Assembly: GCA_002448815.1 (NCBI GenBank)
Contig: DKAJ01000012.1
Coordinates: 203,056-267,055 of the forward strand
Reading direction: 5' to 3'
DNA: 64,000 bases
Source: Micavibrio sp. UBA6929
Lineage (GTDB): Bacteria > Pseudomonadota > Alphaproteobacteria > Micavibrionales > Micavibrionaceae
The notes beneath the pieces are model-generated. The model made no database searches. It was given only the letters and a program-made list of their open reading frames with translations, and was not told where the DNA came from. Positions 1 through 8,119 of the stretch are shown one piece after another. Made by a program: the position numbers and the translations under genes. The number at the start of each line of letters is the position of its first letter. Position 1 is the stretch's first letter.

Positions 1-270
1 GTCCTGTAGTGTTCTAAATGCTTCTAAATGGCGGCGCTCATAATCACAAAGATGACGCTGCTCAGAAGGAAGTAAATCACTTGCAGTGATTTTCAACCCG
101 TAACTCTGAAGAGCACTTGCAATCTTCAGCATCCAGTTCTGAGTAAGCTCTTGGTTGCCGTTTTCTAATTTTGATACCTTGGATTTATTGCAGCCAATAT
201 GCTCACCTAAACGCTCTTGGGATAGACCTGCTGCTTTGCGAAGCTCTTTAATTCTATTTTTTAACAACAT
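1..270 (-). CDS. XRE-family HTH transcriptional regulator (3' end outside window)
   Basis: Ninety codons read without a stop on the minus strand from an ATG at 270 to the window edge, so the C-terminus is missing. Residues about 5-60 look like a Cro/C1-type helix-turn-helix: a first helix with KELRKAAGLSQERLGEHIG, then a recognition helix with KSKVSKLENGN. An in-frame TGA lies four codons upstream, which fixes the ATG at 270, although the GGAGGT upstream is rather far away. It is divergent from the suf regulator. The target is unknown; autoregulation through the intergenic palindrome is possible. Confidence 0.7.
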   Translation of the reverse strand, partial: MLLKNRIKELRKAAGLSQERLGEHIGCNKSKVSKLENGNQELTQNWMLKIASALQSYGLKITASDLLPSEQRHLCDYERRHLEAFRTLQD

Positions 271-303
271 AACAACGTCTCAAATTACCTCCATTAAATT
301 TTG

Positions 304-320
304 GGTACCTATATAGTACC
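304..320. promoter_or_regulatory. inverted repeat, possible operator
   Basis: GGTAC and GTACC arms (304-308 and 316-320) flank a 7-nt AT-rich centre, 34 bp upstream of the XRE start codon. The position and symmetry fit an operator for that regulator. This is inferred from sequence symmetry only. Confidence 0.3.
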
Positions 321-397
321 AATTTTATTACCTATTCAAAAGTATATATAAGATAATCTTAATAAAAGATAGTTGCTTTTTTGGAAAATAATATCCG

Positions 398-427
398 TTG
401 AATACGTAAATTTGATGTGTTTATATA
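398..427 (+). promoter_or_regulatory. possible sigma70 promoter of the suf operon
   Basis: TTGAAT (398-403) and TATATA (422-427) are separated by 18 nt, about 60 bp upstream of the Rrf2 regulator start. The surroundings are AT-rich, so chance matches are likely. Confidence 0.3.
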
Positions 428-439
428 GTTCGTATATTT

Positions 440-476
440 GCGCATTCAAGGGCAAAATGCATTTTATGAGATGCGC
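440..476. promoter_or_regulatory. nested palindromes upstream of suf regulator
   Basis: A perfect 12-bp palindrome, AAAATGCATTTT (454-465), lies between GCGCAT (440-445) and its complement ATGCGC (471-476), directly upstream of the regulator start at 490. It could be the regulator's own operator or an mRNA hairpin. It does not obviously match published E. coli IscR sites. Confidence 0.35.
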
Positions 477-489
477 GCAGGAGTAACTG

Positions 490-891
490 ATGAAAATTTC
501 CAAGCTAACAGACTATGCGGTGTGCATTTTGCTAACGATCGCACAAAAGGATGTAAAGCACATCAGCGCCGCCGATATCGCGGAGGATACAGGTTTTCCA
601 TTGCCAACGGTGTCTAAAATCTTAAAGGCGTTGACGCGCAAGGGGTTGGTGAAGTCGGTTTTGGGCGCAGGCGGGGGGTATTATCTTTCAGATGATATCG
701 CTAATTTCTCGGTTGCCGATGCGGTTGTCGCCATGGAAGGTGAAATTCAACTGACTTCATGTGTTGACGGGTGCTGTGAAACATGCGATTACACTGACAC
801 CTGCCTCGTAGAGGGGAAATGGGATCACGTCAATAATGCGGTGATATCTGCATTAAAGTCTGTAAAGCTTGTTGATTTAGTCGGGCAGTAG
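490..891 (+). CDS. Rrf2-family regulator of the SUF operon
   Basis: Rrf2/IscR-type transcription factor of 133 residues. An N-terminal winged helix (about 1-65) carries the family pattern KLTDYAVCILL and the wing GAGGGYYL. A cysteine cluster C91, C95, C96, C99 and C105 follows, suited to binding an Fe-S cluster as in IscR and the SUF-specific Rrf2 regulators. The start ATG has a GGAG six bases upstream. It is the first gene of the suf operon and lies 46 nt before sufB, so it probably senses Fe-S status and controls the operon, including itself. The exact subfamily and sign of regulation are inferred. Confidence 0.88.
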   Translation: MKISKLTDYAVCILLTIAQKDVKHISAADIAEDTGFPLPTVSKILKALTRKGLVKSVLGAGGGYYLSDDIANFSVADAVVAMEGEIQLTSCVDGCCETCDYTDTCLVEGKWDHVNNAVISALKSVKLVDLVGQ

Positions 892-937
892 TCTACCTTA
901 CTGTCTAAAAAGAGGGACAGAAAAGGTACTTTTAATT

Positions 938-2413
938 ATGAGTAGCGAAATTTCAGAAGAAACAATACAAACGGTCAAGGATATGGCCGGTAAGTATGAT
1001 GCGGGTTTCGTCACCGATATCGAATCGGATAAAGCGCCCAAGGGCCTGTCCGAAGAGATTATCAAATTTATCTCCGCCAAGAAAAAAGAGCCTGAATGGA
1101 TGCTGGAATGGCGCATGAAGGCCTATAAAAAGTGGCTCGACATGCCTGAACCCACTTGGCAAAAACCTGATTTTGAGCCCATCAATTATCAAGATTACTA
1201 TTACTACGCCGCGCCAAAAAGCATGGCAGACAAACCAAAAAGCCTTGATGAAGTTGATCCTAAGCTTCTTGAAACATATGAAAAATTGGGCATCCCACTG
1301 CGCGAGCAAGAAATTCTTGCAGGCGTCGCAAACCCTGTCGCAGTTGATGTTGTTTTTGATTCTGTTTCTGTTGCCACAACATTTAAGAAAACCTTAGAAG
1401 ATGCAGGTGTTATTTTCTGCTCGATTTCCGAGGCTATCCAAAACCACCCTGAATTAGTCAAAAAATATATTGGCTCGGTTGTTCCACAAGGGGACAACAA
1501 ACACGCATGCCTTAACAGCGCCGTTTTCACAGATGGCAGTTTCGTTTACGTGCCAAAAGGTGTGCGCTGTCCGATGGAGCTTTCGACATATTTCCGCATT
1601 AACGAGCTTAACACTGGCCAGTTCGAGCGCACATTGATCATCGCCGATGAAGGCAGTTATGTGTCGTACCTTGAGGGCTGCACCGCGCCAATGCGTGATG
1701 AAAACCAATTGCACGCGGCCGTTGTTGAGCTTGTCGCGCATAAAGATGCAGAAATTAAGTACTCAACCGTGCAAAACTGGTATCCGGGCGATGCGGAAAC
1801 AGGCAAAGGCGGTATCTATAATTTCGTGACCAAGCGCGGCTTATGCGAAGGTGATCATTCGAAAATCAGCTGGACGCAGGTTGAAACAGGATCATCAATC
1901 ACGTGGAAATACCCAAGCTGCATCCTAAAAGGTGATCATTCACAAGGTGAGTTTTATTCTGTTGCGATTACAAATGGCCGTCAACAAGCCGACACCGGCA
2001 CTAAAATGATCCATATCGGTAAAAATACACGCAGCCGTATCGTCGCCAAAGGGATTAGCGCCGGAAAATCCGATCAAACATATCGCGGCCTAGTTAAAAT
2101 TATGCCAGGCGCAGACAATGCGCGTAACTTCACCCAGTGTGACAGCCTTCTGATCGGCGATCAGTGCGGCGCGCATACTGTGCCTTACATTGAAACGCGC
2201 AACAAAGGCGCGCAGCTAGAGCACGAAGCAACCACAAGCAAAATCAGCGAAGATCAAATGTTTTACTGCATGCAGCGCGGCATCGGCGAGGAAGAGGCGC
2301 TCGCCCTTATCGTCAATGGTTTTGCCAAAGAAGTCATGCAAAATCTGCCCATGGAATTTGCCGTCGAAGCACAAAAGCTTGTCGGTATCAGCTTAGAAGG
2401 AAGTGTTGGATAA
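938..2413 (+). CDS. sufB: Fe-S cluster assembly scaffold SufB
   Basis: SufB, 491 residues, a normal length. With SufC and SufD it forms the SufBC2D scaffold on which Fe-S clusters are built in the cytoplasm. Diagnostic stretches include VPKGVRCPMELSTYFRIN, the GCTAPM segment and the C-terminal core with GKNTRSRIVAKGISAG and IETRNKGAQLEHEA, typical of the right-handed beta-helix and the C-terminal Cys/Glu/His used for cluster assembly. Its TAA overlaps the ATG of sufC (TAATG), indicating translational coupling. Confidence 0.97.
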   Translation: MSSEISEETIQTVKDMAGKYDAGFVTDIESDKAPKGLSEEIIKFISAKKKEPEWMLEWRMKAYKKWLDMPEPTWQKPDFEPINYQDYYYYAAPKSMADKPKSLDEVDPKLLETYEKLGIPLREQEILAGVANPVAVDVVFDSVSVATTFKKTLEDAGVIFCSISEAIQNHPELVKKYIGSVVPQGDNKHACLNSAVFTDGSFVYVPKGVRCPMELSTYFRINELNTGQFERTLIIADEGSYVSYLEGCTAPMRDENQLHAAVVELVAHKDAEIKYSTVQNWYPGDAETGKGGIYNFVTKRGLCEGDHSKISWTQVETGSSITWKYPSCILKGDHSQGEFYSVAITNGRQQADTGTKMIHIGKNTRSRIVAKGISAGKSDQTYRGLVKIMPGADNARNFTQCDSLLIGDQCGAHTVPYIETRNKGAQLEHEATTSKISEDQMFYCMQRGIGEEEALALIVNGFAKEVMQNLPMEFAVEAQKLVGISLEGSVG

Positions 2414-3174
2414 TGATTAAAATTGAAAACTTAAAGGCGTCTATCGAAACTGATGATGGCGACAAAGAAATCCTAAAAGGCGTCGATCTTGAGATCAAAG
2501 GCGGCGAAGTTCACGCAATTATGGGGCCGAACGGCGCAGGTAAATCAACGCTGTCTTACGTGCTTGCAGGTCGTGAAGATTACGAAGTCACAGATGGTTC
2601 TGTCATGTTGGACGGTGAAGACATCACCGAAATGGACCCAGAAGAGCGCGCCGCAGCTGGCCTGTTCTTGGCGTTTCAATATCCCATTGAAATCCCTGGC
2701 GTGAATATGAGCACATTTTTGAAAACATCACTGAACGCCATTCGCAAGCAGCGCGGCGAGGAAGAGCTTGATTCTCTAGCGCTCCTTAAGCTGATGAAGG
2801 CAAAAACGAAAGAGCTTGGTATTTCAGAAGACATGATGAAGCGCGCTGTGAATGTTGGTTTTTCTGGCGGCGAGAAAAAGCGTAACGAAGTGCTGCAAAT
2901 GGCAATGCTAGAGCCAAAATTCTGCGTCCTTGATGAAACAGACAGTGGCCTTGATATCGATGCACTTAAAGTCGTTGCAGACGGTGTAAACGCTATGCGC
3001 GACGAAAAGCGCAGCTTCCTTGTTATTACGCACTACCAACGCTTACTTGATTACATCAAACCTGACGTTGTTCACATCTTTGCAAACGGCAAGATCGTTA
3101 AAACAGGCGGGCCAGAGCTTGCCAAAGAACTGGAAGCAAAAGGTTATAACGACCTCATCGGAGAAGCCGCGTAA
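2413..3174 (+). CDS. sufC: Fe-S assembly ATPase SufC
   Basis: ABC-type ATPase of 253 residues that drives the SufBCD scaffold. It is soluble and not a transporter. Walker A GPNGAGKST is at 38-46, the Q-loop at Q89, the signature FSGGEKK at 150-156, Walker B CVLDE at 171-175 with E175 as catalytic base, and the switch histidine in VITHYQ near 207. All ATPase motifs are intact. The gene overlaps both sufB upstream and the small secreted gene downstream by one base (TAATG at both junctions). Confidence 0.97.
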   Translation: MIKIENLKASIETDDGDKEILKGVDLEIKGGEVHAIMGPNGAGKSTLSYVLAGREDYEVTDGSVMLDGEDITEMDPEERAAAGLFLAFQYPIEIPGVNMSTFLKTSLNAIRKQRGEEELDSLALLKLMKAKTKELGISEDMMKRAVNVGFSGGEKKRNEVLQMAMLEPKFCVLDETDSGLDIDALKVVADGVNAMRDEKRSFLVITHYQRLLDYIKPDVVHIFANGKIVKTGGPELAKELEAKGYNDLIGEAA

Positions 3175-3509
3175 TGAAACGCATCTGCGCCAAAATTTTA
3201 TCTTTAACGGTACTTTTGGCAGCTCCCGCACTAGCCAGCAATTGGGAAGAATGCAAAATGGATGTGATGGTTAACCACGCAACGGAGCAAGGCTATAACA
3301 TTACAATTCAAAAGGGCATTGTAACAAATGGTATGGCAAACATTGGGGGCGCTTGTTTACAAGGCACATGGGGAAAGCCAATGGATATTGTCCTTGATGG
3401 CGATTTAACAGTTGGCGCAATGACGCATCTTGATTATGCCCGCTATAGCGCAATGGGAGCAAACGGCCCTGTTAATTCAGAAACGTGGAAAGTGACACAG
3501 GTTAAATAA
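3174..3509 (+). CDS. small secreted protein of unknown function inside the suf operon
   Basis: I do not recognise this 111-residue protein. It begins MKRICAKILSLTVLLAAPAL and has a clear Sec signal peptide with a likely cleavage after ALA-S (about residue 22). The mature part of about 90 residues has two cysteines (C27 and C61), which could form a disulfide, and no membrane helix. It starts inside the sufC stop (TAATG) and ends three bases before sufD, so it is co-translated with cytoplasmic Fe-S assembly genes although its product should be periplasmic. No function is assigned. Confidence 0.75.
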   Translation: MKRICAKILSLTVLLAAPALASNWEECKMDVMVNHATEQGYNITIQKGIVTNGMANIGGACLQGTWGKPMDIVLDGDLTVGAMTHLDYARYSAMGANGPVNSETWKVTQVK

Positions 3510-3512
3510 AGG

Positions 3513-4481
3513 TTGAAAGATAAAGCAGTGAGAAATCTATTAAACATTCATGATTTGCCAACGCCAAAGGATGAACGTTGGAAATATACAAACCTGCCGC
3601 GCGCAGTTCCGGATGGCCTGACGCAGCAAGATACGCGTGAAGAAATAATCCATATCAAGCGTGGAGAAAACTGTGAACAACCTGTGGATATCTTGTGGAC
3701 AGGTGAAGAAGGAACAATCCATCAGCCTAAGCTCAGCATCACTTTGGAAGAGGGCGCGCAGCTCACTGTCATCGAACGGTTTACAGGTGTGGGTAACTAC
3801 TGGCAGAACATGCAAACAGAAATTACCGTTGGTAAAAATGCACGCCTAAACCACATTCGCGTGATCGAGGATTCTGCCGCGGCCATTAACACAAATATGG
3901 TGAGCATTAGCGCAGATCAAGATTCCGTCTATAGCGGTTTTTCACTTAATCTTGGCGCGAAGATGCAGCGCCATGACATTCATGCAATCCTTAATGGTGC
4001 CAATGGCGAGGTGAGCTTTAATGGTCTTAACCTTCTTGGTGGAGATCAACACGGCGACACAACCATTTTAATTGAACATGCCGCGCCGCATTGCCGGTCA
4101 AATCAATTCTACCGTACGATTTTAGACGATAAAGCGCGCGGTGTCTTTCAGGGCAAAGTCCACGTGCATCAAATCGCACAAAAAACCGATGGCTATCAGC
4201 TTTCTAATGCGATTTTGCTATCTGACAAGGCTGAAATGGATACCAAGCCAGAGCTTGAAATCTACGCCGATGATGTAAAATGCTCGCACGGGGCGACTAC
4301 AGGCCAACTGGATGACGAGCCACTCTTCTACCTGCGCTCACGCGGTCTTAGCGAAGGTCAGGCGCGCATGTTATTACTTGAAGCGTTCATTGCCGAGGTT
4401 ATCGTTAAAATTGACAACGAAACGCTTGAGCAAGACGTCGCAGAAAAGGCGAAAACATGGCTCAGCAACGCTCTGTCATAA
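3513..4481 (+). CDS. sufD: Fe-S cluster assembly protein SufD
   Basis: SufD, 322 residues, the SufB paralogue of the SufBC2D scaffold. The conserved C-terminal core is present: CSHGATTGQLDDEPLFYL, containing the interface Cys and His, then RSRGLSEGQAR and LLEAFIAEVI. It is about 100 residues shorter than the E. coli protein, the loss being N-terminal. The start is uncertain: TTG at 3513 has almost no spacing from AAAGG, while the in-frame GTG at 3528 lies further downstream and is an alternative. The 3' end overlaps sufS by 25 bp. Confidence 0.9.
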   Translation: MKDKAVRNLLNIHDLPTPKDERWKYTNLPRAVPDGLTQQDTREEIIHIKRGENCEQPVDILWTGEEGTIHQPKLSITLEEGAQLTVIERFTGVGNYWQNMQTEITVGKNARLNHIRVIEDSAAAINTNMVSISADQDSVYSGFSLNLGAKMQRHDIHAILNGANGEVSFNGLNLLGGDQHGDTTILIEHAAPHCRSNQFYRTILDDKARGVFQGKVHVHQIAQKTDGYQLSNAILLSDKAEMDTKPELEIYADDVKCSHGATTGQLDDEPLFYLRSRGLSEGQARMLLLEAFIAEVIVKIDNETLEQDVAEKAKTWLSNALS

Positions 4482-5689
4482 GCGCGCGGCAGGATTTCCC
4501 AATCCTGCAAACGCAAATGAACGGCAAACCACTGGCGTTCCTTGATAGCGGCGCTAGCGCGCAAAAGCCTTCTGCTGTGATTAATGTCATGAATGACATA
4601 TACGAACGCGGCTATTCGAATATTCACCGCGGTCTTTATGCTATCTCGCAAGATCTTACTGCACGCTTTGAAGAGGCACGCAAAAACATCGCGGCCTTTA
4701 TCGGTGCCAGCAATGAAAATGAAATCGTCTTTACACGCAACGCAACCGAAGCCATTAACTTGGTTGCACAAAGCTGGGGACGGACATTTTTATCCGAAGG
4801 TGATGAAGTTATTATCACGGCGATGGAGCATCACGCCAATATCGTGCCATGGCAAATTCTGCGTGATCAAATTGGCATTGTGATCAAAATTATCCCTGTG
4901 AACGACGATGGTATTTTAGATTTAGACGCTTATCAAAACATGTTATCCCCAAGGACGAAGTTTGTCGGTGCTGTGCATATCTCAAACGCGACTGGTGTTA
5001 TTAATCCTATAAATAAAATCATAAGCTTAGCAAAAGATTTTAATCCAGAAATTAAAGTTTTAATTGATGGATCGCAATCAGTTGTCCACACACCTGTCCA
5101 TATGTTATCCACAGGCGCAGATTTCTTCTGTTTCACAGGCCATAAGCTCTATGGCCCCAGTGGAATAGGGGTGCTTTATGGCCGTCACGAGGTCTTGCAA
5201 TCAATGCCGCCATACCAAGGCGGCGGTGATATGATCGAACGCGTAACGTTTGAAAAAACAACATACAAAGATGCGCCATTCCGTTTTGAGGCAGGCACGC
5301 CCGCCATTGCCGAGGTCATCGGTCTTGCCGCTGCCATTGATTACGTGCAGGACTTTGGCATGGAGGCCATCGCCGCGCATGAGCATGACATCTATACCTA
5401 TGCTATGGATGCCCTGTCAGACGTGGATGGCATGCGCTATATTGGTAATGTAAAGCACAAAGCAGGTATTATCAGCTTTGTTATGGACGATGTCCATATC
5501 AGCGATATTGGCATGATCTTAGATCAGTGCGGCGTTGCCGTGCGCGCAGGGCATCATTGTTGTATGCCGTTGATGCAGCGTTTTGGCCTTGATGGCACGG
5601 TGCGTGCATCGCTTGGTATGTACTCGAATAAGGATGATATAGACGCCCTTGTTGGCGGATTGAAAAAAGTAAGGGAGTTATTCGCATAA
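4457..5689 (+). CDS. sufS: cysteine desulfurase SufS
   Basis: PLP-dependent group II cysteine desulfurase of 410 residues that mobilises sulfur from cysteine as a persulfide for SufBCD. The PLP lysine is K230 in FTGHKLYGPSG. H125 and H126 lie in TAMEHHANIVPW. The catalytic cysteine is in RAGHHCCMP (C368 or C369). The motif RGLYAISQDLT near 58 is typical of SufS. No sufE or sufU partner lies in this operon, so the sulfur relay is not visible here. It is coupled to sufD by overlap and to the next gene by TAATG. Confidence 0.96.
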   Translation: MAQQRSVISARQDFPILQTQMNGKPLAFLDSGASAQKPSAVINVMNDIYERGYSNIHRGLYAISQDLTARFEEARKNIAAFIGASNENEIVFTRNATEAINLVAQSWGRTFLSEGDEVIITAMEHHANIVPWQILRDQIGIVIKIIPVNDDGILDLDAYQNMLSPRTKFVGAVHISNATGVINPINKIISLAKDFNPEIKVLIDGSQSVVHTPVHMLSTGADFFCFTGHKLYGPSGIGVLYGRHEVLQSMPPYQGGGDMIERVTFEKTTYKDAPFRFEAGTPAIAEVIGLAAAIDYVQDFGMEAIAAHEHDIYTYAMDALSDVDGMRYIGNVKHKAGIISFVMDDVHISDIGMILDQCGVAVRAGHHCCMPLMQRFGLDGTVRASLGMYSNKDDIDALVGGLKKVRELFA

Positions 5690-6114
5690 TGTCTGAAAAG
5701 ATGGAAGCCGTTGCAGATGAAGAAATGGTCAAAAATGCCGTTGGCGAAGAAGGCTATGATGAACTGGCAGAGCCGCCAGAGCTGAACGCGCCCAACGATC
5801 ATCCAAAATGGCCAGAGGTGCGCAAGGCGATCAAAGAAATTTATGACCCGGAAATTCCCGTGAATATCTATGAGCTTGGCTTGATTTATGCGGTTGAAAT
5901 TACCGAAGATAACGGCCATTTCGATATTGCGGTTAAAATGACGCTCACCTCACCAGGGTGCCCTGTCGCGCAGGAAATGCCTGGCTGGGTACAAGGCGCT
6001 CTTTTTCCTCTGGAAGGCGTGCGCGACGTTGATGTTGAAATCGTATGGGATCCAACATGGACACCGGCAATGATGGCTGAAACCGCGAAGATGCAGCTTA
6101 ATATGTTTACCTAA
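5689..6114 (+). CDS. sufT: SUF-associated MIP18/DUF59 protein (SufT-like)
   Basis: A 141-residue MIP18-family (DUF59) protein. The conserved core EIYDPEIPVNIYELGLIY is followed by MTLTSPGCPVAQEMPGWVQ, which carries the single conserved cysteine, and a C-terminal DPTWTPAMM. In SUF operons this family helps mature Fe-S proteins. An acidic N-terminal extension of about 35 residues precedes the domain. It starts inside the sufS stop codon and precedes sufA, so it is cotranscribed. Confidence 0.88.
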   Translation: MSEKMEAVADEEMVKNAVGEEGYDELAEPPELNAPNDHPKWPEVRKAIKEIYDPEIPVNIYELGLIYAVEITEDNGHFDIAVKMTLTSPGCPVAQEMPGWVQGALFPLEGVRDVDVEIVWDPTWTPAMMAETAKMQLNMFT

Positions 6115-6136
6115 AGGCACTTGAAAGAGTATTTTG

Positions 6137-6502
6137 ATGATTTCTCCGATTAAATTAACTGATAATGCCGCCGCGCAAATTAATGCGTTAATGACGGACG
6201 CGGATGAGGGCACGGCAGGTATTCGCTTGGCTATCAAGCAAACAGGATGCTCTGGCCACAGTTACGCGATGGAGTATATCAAGCCTGAGGAAGATTTATC
6301 GAAAGACGAACCTTTTGAAAGCAATGGTGCAAAGATCTATATCCCGAAAATGCATTCATGGATGCTCTTTGGTATGACGATTGACTATATTACGGATACG
6401 CTTGGAAACGCGCGCTTTGACTTCCAAAACCCGAACGAAACTGGGCGCTGCGGCTGCGGTGAATCGTTTCATGTTGGTGATGTGAAATCACCTCAATCAT
6501 AA
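6137..6502 (+). CDS. sufA: A-type Fe-S carrier SufA
   Basis: A-type carrier (HesB/IscA family), 121 residues. The three ligand cysteines are present: C38 in TGCSGHSY, and C105 and C107 in CGCGESFHV. It receives clusters from SufBCD and passes them to apo-proteins. The ATG at 6137 is preferred to an adjacent upstream TTG (6134) because GAAAGAG lies at a good distance upstream. It is the last gene of the suf operon and stops two bases before the end of the convergent dusA. Confidence 0.93.
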   Translation: MISPIKLTDNAAAQINALMTDADEGTAGIRLAIKQTGCSGHSYAMEYIKPEEDLSKDEPFESNGAKIYIPKMHSWMLFGMTIDYITDTLGNARFDFQNPNETGRCGCGESFHVGDVKSPQS

Positions 6503-6504
6503 AT

Positions 6505-7473
6505 TTATCCCTCAACAAATTTGAGCGCTTCATCAATCACGCTTTCAGTTGCGCCGTCTTCGTAAGGCAATGTTGACAGAGCGCGTCTAAATCCGCGTGC
6601 CCCAGGTTGTCCGTGGTAAAGGCCAAGGATGTGCCGCGTCATTGATTTAAACGGTGTGCCATATTTATCATGCTGCGCGCGCATGTAAGTCTTATACGCA
6701 AGCGCAATATCTTTGCGAGAACGTGTCGTTTGTCCGTGAAGTTCTTCTTCAAGCTCAGCCAAAAACATGGGGTTTGAATACGCCTCGCGCCCAATCATAA
6801 AACCATCAAATTTATCTCTCAATTTTACAATTTGAGGAGTGTGCGTTAACCCGCCATTTAAAACAATCCACAGATGTGGATAAGTTTCTTTCACAAGCGC
6901 GGCGCGCTCATAGTCAAGTGGCGGTATTTCACGGTTTTCCTTAGGGCTTAGGCCGCTAAGCCATGCCTTTCGCGCATGGATAATAAAAGTTATTATATTT
7001 TTATCCACAGACTTATCCACAAAGGTTTTTAGGAAATCCCAATCATCATACGCATCAATGCCAATGCGGCACTTAATCGTGACAGGGATGTCCACTGCGG
7101 CGTTCATTGCGGCCATGCAATCGGCAACAAGCTCTGGTTCTTTCATAAGGCATGCACCAAATCGTCCATTTTGCACACGATCTGATGGGCAACCACAATT
7201 GAGGTTAATTTCATCATAACCATATTGCTGGCCAAGCTCTGCCGCCTTGGCAAGATCATCAGGATTACTGCCGCCTAATTGCAGGGCGACAGGATGCTCC
7301 GCCTCATCAAAGCGCAGGTGACGATCAACATCCCCGTGCAGAAGCGCCCCCGTTGTCACCATTTCCGTGTAAAGGCGTGCATTCGGGCTGATAAGGCGGT
7401 GTAAATAACGGCAATGCCTGTCTGTCCAATCCATCATTGGCGCCACTGAAATTTCGGGTTTGTTTTTCATCAT
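6505..7473 (-). CDS. dusA: tRNA-dihydrouridine(20/20a) synthase DusA
   Basis: FMN-dependent tRNA-dihydrouridine synthase, 322 residues, usual length for DusA. The TIM barrel begins SVAPMMDWTDRHCRY. The motif NLNCGCPSDRVQNGRFGACLM holds the catalytic cysteine, and HARKAWLSGLSPKENR is DusA-specific. The gene is monocistronic and convergent with sufA. Within it lie two TTATCCACA sequences 12 bp apart (7001 and 7013), encoding a repeated VDK(S)VDK, and a third inverted copy at 6875; see the DnaA-box finding. Confidence 0.95.
   Translation of the reverse strand: MMKNKPEISVAPMMDWTDRHCRYLHRLISPNARLYTEMVTTGALLHGDVDRHLRFDEAEHPVALQLGGSNPDDLAKAAELGQQYGYDEINLNCGCPSDRVQNGRFGACLMKEPELVADCMAAMNAAVDIPVTIKCRIGIDAYDDWDFLKTFVDKSVDKNIITFIIHARKAWLSGLSPKENREIPPLDYERAALVKETYPHLWIVLNGGLTHTPQIVKLRDKFDGFMIGREAYSNPMFLAELEEELHGQTTRSRKDIALAYKTYMRAQHDKYGTPFKSMTRHILGLYHGQPGARGFRRALSTLPYEDGATESVIDEALKFVEG
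7001..7021 (+). promoter_or_regulatory. two perfect DnaA boxes inside dusA
   Basis: TTATCCACA at 7001-7009 and again at 7013-7021, 12 bp start to start, preceded by an AT-only run. A further inverted copy is at 6875-6883 and another direct copy at 5105-5113 in sufS. They match the 9-mer recognised by DnaA. They lie inside coding sequence, so binding in vivo is only a possibility. Confidence 0.45.
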
Positions 7474-7496
7474 CTTTTATTGTTTAATACCGCGCC

Positions 7497-8003
7497 ATGA
7501 AACGCATAATTTTATCACTGTTTGTCCTGTTTTTAAGTTGTAATAACGCATCTGCGCAAAATAGCAAGGATGCCTTTACGTCTACGGGGTATCCTGTGCC
7601 GCGTTTTGTGTCGATAAGATCGAGCGAAGCCTATGCGCGCACTGGCCCGGGCAAGCAATATCCTATCCGTTACGTCTATCAGCGTAAAAATCTGCCTGTT
7701 GAAATTGTCTTAGAATATGAGGGGTGGCGTAAAATTCGTGATCAGAAAGGCGAAGAAAGCTGGGTGCATAACTCACTTCTAAGCGGTAAGCGCACAGGTC
7801 TGATCAAAAGCAAGGCGAATGTAAAAATTATGCGTGCGCCAGAATCGGACAGTAAGACAATGGCCGAAATAGAATCAGGCGCCATTGTTGAAATCGAAGA
7901 ATGCCTTAAAGGAAACTGGTGCAAAATCAATGCAGCTGGTTACAAGGGCTGGATTATGCGGAAAAACCTTTGGGGTATTTACCAAAACGAATTTTTCGAT
8001 TAG
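7497..8003 (+). CDS. secreted tandem SH3-domain protein
   Basis: A 168-residue exported protein. The signal peptide (about residues 1-20) ends ASA-Q. Two bacterial SH3-like repeats follow. The first, about 38-95, has SEAYARTGPGKQYP and ESWVHNSLL. The second, about 100-160, has ANVKIMRAPESDS, a GNWCKI turn and GWIMRKNLWGIY. Such periplasmic SH3 proteins usually bind peptidoglycan or partner proteins, but the specific role is unknown. It is divergent from dusA, with only 23 bp between the start codons. Confidence 0.8.
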   Translation: MKRIILSLFVLFLSCNNASAQNSKDAFTSTGYPVPRFVSIRSSEAYARTGPGKQYPIRYVYQRKNLPVEIVLEYEGWRKIRDQKGEESWVHNSLLSGKRTGLIKSKANVKIMRAPESDSKTMAEIESGAIVEIEECLKGNWCKINAAGYKGWIMRKNLWGIYQNEFFD

Positions 8004-8029
8004 TATTGATTCTATTACAAGTTTCGTGA

Positions 8030-8072
8030 TTATCCACAAACTTACCCACAAAAATTAACGACCTTATCAACA
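8030..8072 (+). promoter_or_regulatory. intergenic DnaA-box array
   Basis: Three DnaA-box-like 9-mers in one 116-bp gap: TTATCCACA (8030-8038, perfect), TTACCCACA (8042-8050) and TTATCAACA (8064-8072). The first two are 12 bp apart, the same spacing as the pair in dusA. A GANTC site, GATTC, lies at 8008-8012. This may be a DnaA-controlled promoter of the next gene or part of a larger DnaA-binding region. Confidence 0.5.
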
Positions 8073-8119
8073 GGTGCGCCTCTGCAATCTCTGCAGGCGT
8101 TTCAACACAAGAGATTTAT

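Noticed and set aside
6841..7025. Idea that the dusA segment with DnaA boxes is the replication origin
   Set aside because: It is coding, with a repeated VDK peptide explaining the repeat, and no origin-associated genes are near; kept only as a cluster observation.
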